Below are positions 1 to 6,754 of a DNA stretch of 8,413 nucleotides, in pieces (position 1 is the first letter of the stretch; the number at the start of each line of letters is the position of its first letter). The DNA is from an uncultured Bacteroidales bacterium (GTDB taxonomy: Bacteria > Bacteroidota > Bacteroidia > Bacteroidales > UBA4417), in NCBI GenBank assembly GCA_903917425.1, contig CAIXAQ010000792.1:1-8413 (forward strand), in the 5' to 3' direction. The notes beneath the pieces were generated by a model. The model was given only the letters and a program-made list of their open reading frames with translations, was not told the origin of the DNA and did not search any database. Position numbers and translations under genes: made by a program.

Positions 1-1330
1 CCGATAATTTTTCCTGCTCACCGGTGAGCATATTCTTTAACTGGTAAATGCCTGATGCTGCCTCATCGGCTCCGATTATCAATGTATAAGGGATTTTTTT
101 ATTGTCGGCATAGCTGAATTGCTTTTTCATCTTCAGCGGCTCAGGGTAGATTTCGGCTGAAATTCCTGCTGCATGCAGTTTATGCAACAATTTTAAACTT
201 ACCATTTCCTCGTTGCCACCGAAGTTTACCAGCAGAACCGAGGTTGCCTGCTCTGAATCAGCAGGAAACAGTTTTAACTCGTTCATCACATCGTAGATCC
301 GGTCGGCACCGAACGAAATACCTATTCCCGACATGCCTTTAAGCCCGAAAATTCCTGTCAGGTCATCGTAGCGTCCGCCGCCACTGATGCTCCCCATCTG
401 GGCATCATTTGCCTTGATCTCAATAATAGCACCCGTATAATAATTCAGGCCACGGGCCAGGGTGAGGTCGACTTCCACTTTTGCTTCCGGTTGCAAGGCT
501 TCGATATACTTAAAAATGGTGCGCATTTCGTCAATGCCAGTTAAGCCTGTTTCGGATTCGGCGAGTATGCCCGATAGCTGATCGAGTTTTTCGAAATTAC
601 CGCCCTGCAAACCCAAAATGGGTTGAAGTTTTGCAATTGTTCCCGATGAAAGCCCTTTTTCGGAGAGTTCCTTGTTTACACCTTCCAACCCGATTTTATC
701 GAGTTTATCAATGGCGACAGTAATATCTGTAATCCTGGCAGATTCACCTATCACCTCGGCTATTCCTGAGAGGATTTTACGGTTATTCATCAGTATGGTG
801 ATGCTGATGCCGAGCTTTTTAAAGATTTCGGCGGCAATGGTAACCATTTCAACTTCGTAAAGCAATGAACTGCTGCCAATTACATCCACATCGCATTGAT
901 AAAATTCGCGGTAACGGCCTTTCTGCGGACGATCGGCACGCCACACGGGTTGTATCTGGTACCGTTTGAAAGGGAAAGTGATTTCGTTGTGATGCTGAAC
1001 CACAAAACGGGCAAACGGAACAGTAAGGTCGTAGCGCAGTCCCTTTTCCGAAATATGTTTCAGCATTTTACCTGTCTCTTTGGCGGAATACACTTCTTCG
1101 GGTACATCCGAAAGGTAATTGCCGGAGTTTAGGATTTTAAACAATAGTTTGTCGCCTTCTTCGCCATATTTACCCATAAGGGTGCTGAGGTTTTCCATCG
1201 CAGGAGTCTCGATTGGCAGGTACCCATGCAGTTTAAAAACGCTGCGTATGGAATCAAAAATATAGTTTCGGCGCGCCATTTCGACGGGTGTGAAGTCGCG
1301 GGTGCCTTTGGGTATGGAGGGAGAGGACAT
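1..1330 (-). CDS. hisS: Histidine--tRNA ligase (HisRS), C-terminal end cut by window edge
   Basis: Class II aminoacyl-tRNA synthetase that charges tRNA-His with histidine in the cytoplasm. My translation of the minus strand gives 443 codons with no stop before the window edge. The N-terminus SIPKGTRDFTP (residues 5-15) is typical of HisRS. DLTVPFARFV (101-110) and the motif 2 region RYQIQPVWRADRPQKGRYRE (123-142) follow. The histidine-specific segment LARGLNYYTGA is at 291-301, GGGRYDDL at 317-324, and motif 3 GIGISFGADR at 335-344. The anticodon-binding domain starts near residue 360. Bacteroidota HisRS is usually about 450-455 residues, so only about ten should be missing. The start is fixed by an in-frame TAA directly upstream (1331-1333); that stop lies in the flanking heptamer array. 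No Shine-Dalgarno sequence is visible. The identification is secure. Confidence 0.97.
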   Translation of the reverse strand, partial: MSSPSIPKGTRDFTPVEMARRNYIFDSIRSVFKLHGYLPIETPAMENLSTLMGKYGEEGDKLLFKILNSGNYLSDVPEEVYSAKETGKMLKHISEKGLRYDLTVPFARFVVQHHNEITFPFKRYQIQPVWRADRPQKGRYREFYQCDVDVIGSSSLLYEVEMVTIAAEIFKKLGISITILMNNRKILSGIAEVIGESARITDITVAIDKLDKIGLEGVNKELSEKGLSSGTIAKLQPILGLQGGNFEKLDQLSGILAESETGLTGIDEMRTIFKYIEALQPEAKVEVDLTLARGLNYYTGAIIEIKANDAQMGSISGGGRYDDLTGIFGLKGMSGIGISFGADRIYDVMNELKLFPADSEQATSVLLVNFGGNEEMVSLKLLHKLHAAGISAEIYPEPLKMKKQFSYADNKKIPYTLIIGADEAASGIYQLKNMLTGEQEKLS

Positions 1331-1494
1331 TTAGAATTGTGGATTTACGATTGCAGATTTACGATTGCAGATTTACGATTGCAGATTGCGGATTGCGGAT
1401 TGCGATTTACGAATGCGGATTGCGATTTCCCATTAACGATTAACTATTTTTGATTAACGATTAACGATTTTCCATTAACGATTAACGATTTCAG
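1329..1494. repeat. Degenerate heptamer tandem array between the cupin gene and hisS
   Basis: On the plus strand, 166 bases divide completely into 24 units: 22 heptamers and two hexamers (1399-1404 and 1419-1424). Nearly every unit begins ATT or ATTT. The hisS-proximal part uses ATTTACG, ATTGCAG and ATTGCGG, with a perfect 14-mer (ATTTACG ATTGCAG) three times at 1343-1384. The distal part uses ATTAACG, organised as three 21-base blocks (1432-1452, 1453-1473, 1474-1494), each made of two ATTAAC-type heptamers and one ATTT-type heptamer. The first unit includes two bases of the hisS start codon (CAT at 1328-1330), and the array ends 9 nt before the cupin stop codon, so it occupies almost the whole gap. 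There are no spacers, so it is not CRISPR. Short-unit arrays of this general kind occur in other bacteria; their function here is unknown. Confidence 0.93.
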
Positions 1495-1503
1495 GTTTGC
1501 TTT

Positions 1504-1983
1504 TCATCCTTCACTTAAAACAATTCCAAGCTCCCCGAATACCTTTTTAAGAAAAATCACAGCTTCGGGAGTACCTTCTTTTGGTGCAAATGATGCCGAA
1601 CTGCCTTCGGTATGGGGAACGAAAGGTCCTTCTTTTATTTCGTAAACGGCCGAACCTGTTTCGAGCGAAGTAAGCATATGGTAGCAATTTTCCTCAAATT
1701 CAATGCCAAGTATCCCGGATGTGGCACTCAGTATGGCATGTTCGCGTATGCTTCCATCCTCGTTAAAAACAACGGCTAAAACGGTTCCTCTCAGCAGTAC
1801 AAAGGACTCTTCCTTGGTTGTATGTTTATGCGGGCGGATGTACGTCCAGGGTTCGAGTGCATTAATGAGGCGCTGAACCGGATCGCTGAGTTCGGGATGA
1901 AAATTATAATTCATGCGCAGCCGTGGCGATGTACGGGCCTGTTCAATTACTTTATCGATGAGTTCTGTTGTTATCTTTATCAT
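1504..1983 (-). CDS. WbuC-family cupin-fold metalloprotein
   Basis: A 159-residue single-domain protein matching the WbuC-type cupins, a family first named from O-antigen clusters whose biochemical role I do not know. Recognisable parts are RMNYNFHPELSDPVQRLINA (residues 23-42) and the metal-binding cupin motif PHKHTTKEESF (51-61), with H52, H54 and a glutamate at 58 or 59 as likely ligands. H102 in ENCYHML probably completes the site. The segment KEGPF (117-121) and the C-terminal APKEGTPEA (133-141) are also family-like. There is no signal peptide or membrane segment, so it is probably cytoplasmic. The ATG has no Shine-Dalgarno sequence, only A/T-rich leader. It lies between ettA and hisS, separated from them by a hairpin-bearing gap and a repeat array, so cotranscription is uncertain. 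A polysaccharide link is suggested by the family name and the nearby glycosyltransferases; this is inference. Confidence 0.85.
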   Translation of the reverse strand: MIKITTELIDKVIEQARTSPRLRMNYNFHPELSDPVQRLINALEPWTYIRPHKHTTKEESFVLLRGTVLAVVFNEDGSIREHAILSATSGILGIEFEENCYHMLTSLETGSAVYEIKEGPFVPHTEGSSASFAPKEGTPEAVIFLKKVFGELGIVLSEG

Positions 1984-2024
1984 TATTTTGAAAAAAATGT
2001 TATGAAGTATGAAACCTATCTTTT

Positions 2025-2054
2025 GAGTCAGACACCTTTAGGGTGTGCAGACAC
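2025..2054. repeat. REP-like imperfect hairpin, copy 1
   Basis: An imperfect palindrome with core stem 2032-2037 (ACACCT) pairing with 2041-2046 (GGGTGT) around a TTA loop; the closing pair is T-G. Outside a one-base bulge and an A/A mismatch, GTC (2027-2029) pairs with GAC (2050-2052). It is 25/28 identical, in the same orientation, to a second copy at 2204-2231, 177 nt away. It lies in the leader of the cupin gene. The paired, palindromic, intergenic form is like REP elements. No RAYT transposase gene is present in the window. Confidence 0.75.
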
Positions 2055-2200
2055 TTGCATTTTTATAGTGTTATCCAAGGACGTTGAGCCAACCTTAACG
2101 GAATCAAAAACAGTAAACTCAAAACACTAAATGTAAAAATCAGAAACCTTTTTCTTTTTCATTTATCATTCAATGTTATGTGTTTTTTATTGACATTAAA

Positions 2201-2232
2201 AGTGTCAGACACCCTTTGGGTGTGCAGACGCT
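2201..2232. repeat. REP-like hairpin, copy 2, overlapping the ettA stop codon; possible terminator
   Basis: The core stem is perfect: ACACCC (2209-2214) pairs with GGGTGT (2218-2223) around a TTT loop. Beyond a bulge and one A/A mismatch, outer pairing continues through GTC (2204-2206) with GAC (2227-2229) and out to 2201/2232, including one G-T pair. The hairpin overlaps the TAG stop of ettA (2231-2233). Read on the minus strand it is followed by a short T run (CACTTTTAATG), so it could end or stabilise the ettA transcript. The T run is weak for an intrinsic terminator, and the near-identical second copy upstream suggests a mobile repeat rather than a dedicated terminator. Confidence 0.75.
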
Positions 2233-3907
2233 ATACAATCAGTTTTCTGAATTTTATGCGTTTTGGTCCTTCGTCACCCATGCGTTTATGTTTATTTTCT
2301 TCATAATCGGTGTAACCACCCTCGAAAAAGTATACCTGCGAATCGCCCTCAAAAGCAAGAATATGGGTAGCTACACGGTCGAGGAACCAACGATCGTGCG
2401 AAATTACCACTGCACATCCGGCAAAATTTTCGAGGCCTTCTTCCAAAGCCCGAAGCGTATTTACATCAATATCGTTGGTTGGCTCATCAAGCAGGAGAAC
2501 ATTCGCTTCCGACCGCAGTGTAAGTGCCAGGTGAAGGCGGTTTCGTTCGCCACCGGAAAGTACACCTGCTTTTTTCCCCTGGTCGGAGCCGCCGAAATTA
2601 AAACGCGATACATAAGCCCGGGAGTTAATGAGTTTTCCACCTAGTTGAATGGTTTCGTTGCCTTCGGAAATTACTTCCCAAACCGATTTTTCAGGGTCGA
2701 TGTTGGTATGAGCCTGGTCGACATAACCGACTTTTACAGTTTCACCCACGATAAATTCCCCGTTATCCGGTTTTTCGAGACCCATGATGAGGCGGAAAAG
2801 CGTTGTTTTGCCGGCTCCATTGGGTCCGATAATGCCAACAATGCCTCCCGGAGGTAGCATAAAGTTCAGGTTTTCGAATAATACTTTATCGCCGAAAGCT
2901 TTGGTGACGCCTTTTACTTCAATAACCTGGTTACCCAGGCGAGGGCCATTCGGAATATAAATTTCGAGCCTGTCTTCTTTCTGTTTAACATCCTCGTTGA
3001 GCATTTTTTCGTAGGAGTTCAAACGGGCTTTTCCTTTCGATTGCCGTGCTTTGGGAGCCATCCGTACCCATTCGAGTTCGTTTTCGAGAGTTTTCCGGCG
3101 TTTGCTTTCGGTTTTCTCTTCCATTTCCATCCGCTTGGTTTTCTGCTCGAGCCATTCGGTGTAATTGCCTTTCCAAGGAATTCCTTCGCCACGGTCGAGT
3201 TCCAGTATCCAGCCGGCAACATTGTCGAGGAAATACCTGTCGTGAGTCACGGCAATAACGGTTCCTTTATATTGCTGCAAGTAGTGCTCGAGCCATTCGA
3301 TGGATTCGGCATCCAAGTGGTTGGTAGGCTCGTCAAGCAGCAGTATGTCAGGTTGCTGTAGAAGCAGCCGGCACAAAGCCACCCTGCGTCTTTCGCCACC
3401 CGAAAGCACTTTTACCGAAGTTTCGCCTTCCGGGCAACGCAAAGCGTCCATGGCCCGTTCCAGTTTCGCATCGAGTTCCCATGCATCGTGTTGTTCGATC
3501 AAATCAGTAAGTTCGCCCTGCCTCCCGATAAGTTTATCCATTTCGCTGTCGCTCATAGGCTCCATGAAACGGTTATTCACTTCCTCGTATTCTTTCAACA
3601 GGTTCACCACATCCTGCACGCCTTCTTCGACAATTTCCTTAACAGTTTTATTTTCATCCAGGTGAGGTTCCTGCTCGAGCATACCCACGGTATAGCCCGG
3701 CGAGAAGACAACATCGCCGATAAACGATTTATCAAGCCCGGCGATGATGCGCAGCAGGGTGGATTTCCCGGAACCGTTGAGCCCGATTATGCCGATTTTA
3801 GCTCCATAATAAAAGGATAGGTAAATGTCTTTCAGAACCTGTTTGCTGGGAGGATGGATTTTCCCCACTCCAACCATCGAGAATATTATTTTTTTGTCGT
3901 CGGCCAT
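2231..3907 (-). CDS. ettA: Energy-dependent translational throttle protein EttA (ABC-F ATPase)
   Basis: Ribosome-associated ABC-F protein. In E. coli, EttA binds the ribosomal E site and gates entry into elongation according to the ATP/ADP ratio. The 558 residues match the usual length of about 555. NBD1 has Walker A GLNGSGKST (42-50), signature LSGGE (168-172), Walker B ending in LLLDEPTNHLD (E193 catalytic) and H-loop H222. The Arm insertion lies near residues 95-160. The interdomain linker (about 240-320) contains EWVRMAPKARQSKGKAR (279-295), the family's P-site-tRNA-interacting region. NBD2 has Walker A GPNGAGKTT (361-369), LSGGE (450-454), Walker B with E475, and H504. All catalytic residues are intact, and there are no membrane segments, which excludes a transporter ATPase. 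The start is forced by an in-frame TAA 9 nt upstream (3914-3916) that belongs to the abutting octamer array. The stop codon overlaps a REP-like hairpin. Confidence 0.97.
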   Translation of the reverse strand: MADDKKIIFSMVGVGKIHPPSKQVLKDIYLSFYYGAKIGIIGLNGSGKSTLLRIIAGLDKSFIGDVVFSPGYTVGMLEQEPHLDENKTVKEIVEEGVQDVVNLLKEYEEVNNRFMEPMSDSEMDKLIGRQGELTDLIEQHDAWELDAKLERAMDALRCPEGETSVKVLSGGERRRVALCRLLLQQPDILLLDEPTNHLDAESIEWLEHYLQQYKGTVIAVTHDRYFLDNVAGWILELDRGEGIPWKGNYTEWLEQKTKRMEMEEKTESKRRKTLENELEWVRMAPKARQSKGKARLNSYEKMLNEDVKQKEDRLEIYIPNGPRLGNQVIEVKGVTKAFGDKVLFENLNFMLPPGGIVGIIGPNGAGKTTLFRLIMGLEKPDNGEFIVGETVKVGYVDQAHTNIDPEKSVWEVISEGNETIQLGGKLINSRAYVSRFNFGGSDQGKKAGVLSGGERNRLHLALTLRSEANVLLLDEPTNDIDVNTLRALEEGLENFAGCAVVISHDRWFLDRVATHILAFEGDSQVYFFEGGYTDYEENKHKRMGDEGPKRIKFRKLIV

Positions 3908-4043
3908 AATTGGTTAATGTGCTAATTGGTTAATGTGATAATGCGATAATTGGTTGATGGGTTGATTGGTTGATGTGTTGAGTTGTTGAGGAGTTGAGTT
4001 GTTGATGGGTTGAGAGGTTAGTATGTTAATGGGATAACAGAAT
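3908..4043. repeat. Octamer tandem array abutting the ettA start codon
   Basis: On the plus strand, 136 bases split into 17 consecutive 8-base units with no insertion or deletion. Units include AATTGGTT (3908, 3924, 3948), AATGTGAT, GATGGGTT (3956, 4004) and GAGTTGTT (3980, 3996); the last unit (4036-4043) is weak. A 16-base period shows in places, for example AATTGGTT followed by AATGTG-type units at 3908-3939. The array begins on the base directly before the ettA ATG and supplies the in-frame stop that fixes the start. The plus strand has only three C residues in 136 bases, so an ettA leader read from here would be almost free of G and probably unstructured. Sequence differs entirely from the hisS array. 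Function unknown. Confidence 0.93.
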
Positions 4044-4099
4044 TAGAGTCAAATATGGTCAGGTTTTTAGAAGCCACCTTTCAATTAGTTTACTGAATA

Positions 4100-5278
4100 T
4101 CAGTTTTCATTAGTTTTGGATGTGTCGAAAAGTTGCAGGAGCAATTGAGTCGAGTTTTCCCAACTGAATATTTTTTTGACAAAAGCATGCCCGTTCTGTG
4201 CCAGGGATTGTGCAAAGTCTTGATCCGTAAGTAGTTTTATAATGTGATTTGCATATTCGGCGGCTGTTGTACCTATCAGTATTTCGTTATTTTCTTTTGC
4301 TCCGAGAGCCTGGTTGGCAAGCACCGAAGTAATACAGGGAAGTTCCATGGCCATGGCTTCGAGAAGTTTATTCTGTAACCCGGTACCAATCCGCATGGGT
4401 GCAATAAAAATTTGTGACGATGCATAGCTGTCGCGGATATCAGGGATCCAGCCCGTTACTGTAATATTTGAAGATTGAAGCGCGAGAATTTTTGCATGAG
4501 GGTTTGCACCGGCAATCAATAGTTTAGCTTCTGGAAATTCGTTTAAAACCAGGGGATATATTTTTTCTGCAATAAAACGGGCGGCATCAATATTTGGCGG
4601 GTAGCTCATATTGCCTGTAAACAGGATATCATGTGTTTTCGGGCGTTTTACCGGGCTAAAAAATTCATGATCGACACCATTCGGGATTATAACAACCTCT
4701 TGGCGCGAAGGATGCGGTAACAAATCGCGATCGGGAAGTGATATAATGGTTTTATGGTCAAATTTGTTAAAAATATGATGCTCGTAACGAAGCAACCGCC
4801 TGTATTCCATCATGAAAAACAGTTTCATGAAAGGAGAAGAAGTTTCGGCCCTTCTTTTTGCACCCATCGAGAAAACGTCCTGGTAATCCAGCGTTTTAGG
4901 TATTTTACTGTCTTTCACATAGTCCGAAACCCGCGTAAGCTGGCAGTAAATATGATCGGGTGAACATTTTGCTATGATTGAATTTATTTTTTTCTGTGCG
5001 CTGCACCTGTAGAAATATCCAACCTGTAAGGGTTTGCCGTTAACGAATGCTTTTATCACATTCCAGATCATCCCGGCTTTATTGATAGAAATAATATGAA
5101 CTTCGATGCAAAATTCCTTCAAGACTTTTACATCTTCGGGTTTTACCAGGGCATCGCTGAGAGCGCATAAAATTATTTCATTATTTTTCGACAGGCAGCG
5201 TATCTGATGAAATGCCCTCAGCTTATCGCCTTTTTCGATGGGATAGGGTACACGCGAAAGTAAAACGAGTATTTTCAT
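4100..5278 (-). CDS. GT4-like glycosyltransferase, resembling the PEP-CTERM/EPS-associated sugar transferase family
   Basis: A 392-residue GT-B-fold glycosyltransferase that probably transfers a nucleotide-sugar residue onto a cell-surface glycan precursor; donor and acceptor cannot be read from sequence. The N-terminus RVPYPIEKGDKLRAFHQIRCL (from residue 9) resembles the start of sugar transferases described with exosortase/EPS systems. The C-terminal donor-binding domain shows IPNGVD (198-203), FTGNMSYPPN (220-229), LLIAGA (253-258), and APMRIGTGLQNK (293-304) running into LLEAMAM with E307, the conserved glutamate of the GT4 nucleotide-binding region. There is no signal peptide or clear membrane span, so it should act at the cytoplasmic face. 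It follows another GT4 enzyme after a 270-nt gap. A TACGTTTA sequence about 40 nt upstream is one base from the Bacteroidota -7 consensus, but no matching -33 is seen. The family is sure; the exact subfamily is tentative. Confidence 0.88.
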   Translation of the reverse strand: MKILVLLSRVPYPIEKGDKLRAFHQIRCLSKNNEIILCALSDALVKPEDVKVLKEFCIEVHIISINKAGMIWNVIKAFVNGKPLQVGYFYRCSAQKKINSIIAKCSPDHIYCQLTRVSDYVKDSKIPKTLDYQDVFSMGAKRRAETSSPFMKLFFMMEYRRLLRYEHHIFNKFDHKTIISLPDRDLLPHPSRQEVVIIPNGVDHEFFSPVKRPKTHDILFTGNMSYPPNIDAARFIAEKIYPLVLNEFPEAKLLIAGANPHAKILALQSSNITVTGWIPDIRDSYASSQIFIAPMRIGTGLQNKLLEAMAMELPCITSVLANQALGAKENNEILIGTTAAEYANHIIKLLTDQDFAQSLAQNGHAFVKKIFSWENSTQLLLQLFDTSKTNEN

Positions 5279-5404
5279 GACCGGTATGGGCTTCTTTTAT
5301 TCAGGCTAAGTTAAACGTACTATCGGCTAAAAACAGAACTATTTCATAACCAACGAATTGACAGACTAAGAGACTGTTTATAATGTATTTTAGTAGATTC
5401 TGAA

Positions 5405-5433
5405 AGGGCGAAGGGCAACAAGGAGTGGGGCGA
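5405..5433. repeat. Short degenerate 7/8-mer run in the gap between the glycosyltransferases
   Basis: Plus-strand units AGGGCGA (5405), AGGGCAA (5412), CAAGGAG (5419) and TGGGGCGA (5426) follow each other without gaps. TGGGGCGA recurs exactly at 8341-8348, and AGGGCGA is contained in units of the array upstream of the LptF/G gene, so this may be a relic or seed of that array. With four diverged units the call is modest. Confidence 0.45.
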
Positions 5434-5476
5434 ATGTCGGAAATATCCTATGAATTGTGATAACTAATTTGGAATT

Positions 5477-5518
5477 CTTCCGTCTTCGGACTTCCGCCTT
5501 CCGACCTTTACTCTTTCG
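5477..5518. repeat. Short heptamer run in the gap between the glycosyltransferases
   Basis: Four consecutive heptamers on the plus strand, CTTCCGT (5477), CTTCGGA (5484), CTTCCGC (5491) and CTTCCGA (5498), are followed by two weaker units to 5518. The run lies about 30 nt downstream of the stop codon of the 5549-6754 gene, in the sense of transcription. Unit length matches the larger hisS array but the sequence does not. Confidence 0.7.
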
Positions 5519-5548
5519 GAGTATAGATTTTGTGAATTTAAACTTGTT

Positions 5549-6754
5549 TTAGTTCTTTTTAAGCAATTCAGTATAAAAACCAGTTAATTTCTGCATAAGT
5601 TTATTGTTATCATGATCCTTAGCAATAAGCATACGGGCATTTTTCCCTAAATTTTCCCGCAGGGTTTTGTCGTTGCAAAGCTTAACAATAGCATCGGTAA
5701 ACGATCGGGCATCTTTGGCAATGAGAAGGTGTTGCCCGTTTTCGTAATTTATTCCTTCTGCGCCTATGGCTGTAGTAATAATTGCTTTGCCTGCCGCCAT
5801 GGCTTCCACAATTTTGATGCGTATCCCGCTTCCCGAGAAAAGAGGCACTACCATGATTGAAAATCGCTGCATATATTCCCAAACATCAGGAACTTCGCCA
5901 TCGACAATTATATTAGGAACTGAAAGTTTTTGAAGCCAGCCGGGCATATAGCGCCCCGCCAGGTGCAGTTCGAGATTTGGAAGCCGCTGTAAAACCATTG
6001 GCCAGACTTCGTTGATCAGCCATTTAATACTCTCTTCGTTCGGGAACCAGTTCATAGTCCCTATATGAAAAAGGGATGCTTCATCCGGTTGAACTGAGTC
6101 TTCGGGCAGTGTTTCGAGGTTGATGCCAAAAGGAATTGAGATAATGTTGGTGCTATGCGAAAGCCTGTCGAAATTGCGCGCATCAACCGGTGTAATTGCA
6201 ATAATTCCGTCTATTTTGTTTAAAACACCAATCTCAAAACGTTTTAATGTTTTATAGAGGTGGTTCAGGTAAAGTCTCTTGAGGGGGTTAGGACAGTTTT
6301 CGGTAATGCGCTGCCATATTTTATGTTCAATATTATGCGCCCTGAGTACTACCGGCGATTTGGAGTTTTTACGGATAACATCCAGGTAAACTGCCATTTG
6401 CAGCGTTTCAAGCTGAATGATGTCGTAGGTGTCTTTCTGGAGGGTTTCTGTTATTTTTTGTACAAAAGCTTTGGTGTAAAAACGCGAAATATGGTACGAT
6501 TTGGCAACCAGGAAGTTATATGCTGCCCCGTAAATACTGAGGGACAAATCGATATCGACAAATTCAATCTGAGTCTTGTTCTGAAACTCGGAAGGAATGC
6601 ATTTCGGGTCAACATTGTATTTATTGGTATTGGCTGCCAGCACCTTAACCGTATGACCAGCCTGAACCAGCCCGCTTATCATGGCATGCATGGCAATGGG
6701 GCCGCCTTCGTGTTTGGGCCAGGGCGATTTATTACACAGCATCAATATTTTCAT
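5549..6754 (-). CDS. GT4-family glycosyltransferase
   Basis: A 401-residue GT-B-fold enzyme that probably adds a sugar to a surface polysaccharide or lipopolysaccharide intermediate in the cytoplasm; the substrate is unknown. The N-terminal acceptor domain begins MKILMLCNKSPWPKHEGGP, with the glycine-rich loop followed by a helix (AMHAMISGLVQAGHTVKVL) usual for GT4. RAHNIEHKIW (138-147) is a common GT4 segment. The C-terminal donor domain has IPFGIN (207-212), HIGTMNWFPNEES (230-242), LAGR (265-268), and PLFSGSGIRIKIVEAMAAGK (304-323) with conserved E317. It has no signal peptide. Its ATG lies 23 nt inside the 3' end of the LptF/G gene in another reading frame, which implies one transcript and probably translational coupling. 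It has the same domain layout as the 4100-5278 enzyme but differs throughout, so the two are not a recent duplication. Confidence 0.93.
   Translation of the reverse strand: MKILMLCNKSPWPKHEGGPIAMHAMISGLVQAGHTVKVLAANTNKYNVDPKCIPSEFQNKTQIEFVDIDLSLSIYGAAYNFLVAKSYHISRFYTKAFVQKITETLQKDTYDIIQLETLQMAVYLDVIRKNSKSPVVLRAHNIEHKIWQRITENCPNPLKRLYLNHLYKTLKRFEIGVLNKIDGIIAITPVDARNFDRLSHSTNIISIPFGINLETLPEDSVQPDEASLFHIGTMNWFPNEESIKWLINEVWPMVLQRLPNLELHLAGRYMPGWLQKLSVPNIIVDGEVPDVWEYMQRFSIMVVPLFSGSGIRIKIVEAMAAGKAIITTAIGAEGINYENGQHLLIAKDARSFTDAIVKLCNDKTLRENLGKNARMLIAKDHDNNKLMQKLTGFYTELLKKN

Noticed and set aside
1226..1453. Plus-strand open frame whose product has a repeated IADCGLR-like segment.
   Set aside because: It is the antisense of the hisS N-terminus followed by translation of the heptamer array; the peptide repeat only reflects the DNA repeat.
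1329..1494. Possible CRISPR array.
   Set aside because: Units are 7 bases with no spacers, and there are no cas genes nearby.
2180..2644. 154-codon plus-strand open frame.
   Set aside because: Nearly all of it is antisense to the ettA C-terminal ATPase domain, which has every expected motif. The plus frame shows no recognisable domain.
4044..4099. Possible ettA promoter (CATATTTG on the minus strand) just upstream of the octamer array.
   Set aside because: One mismatch to TAnnTTTG and no TTG at a suitable distance; too weak to list.
4100..5278. Exosortase/PEP-CTERM locus, suggested by the sugar-transferase-like N-terminus.
   Set aside because: No exosortase, PEP-CTERM protein or other EPS gene is present; one resembling glycosyltransferase is not enough.
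5505..5530. Terminator-like hairpin ACTC/GAGT downstream of the 5549-6754 gene.
   Set aside because: The stem has only four base pairs with no proper T run on the coding strand.
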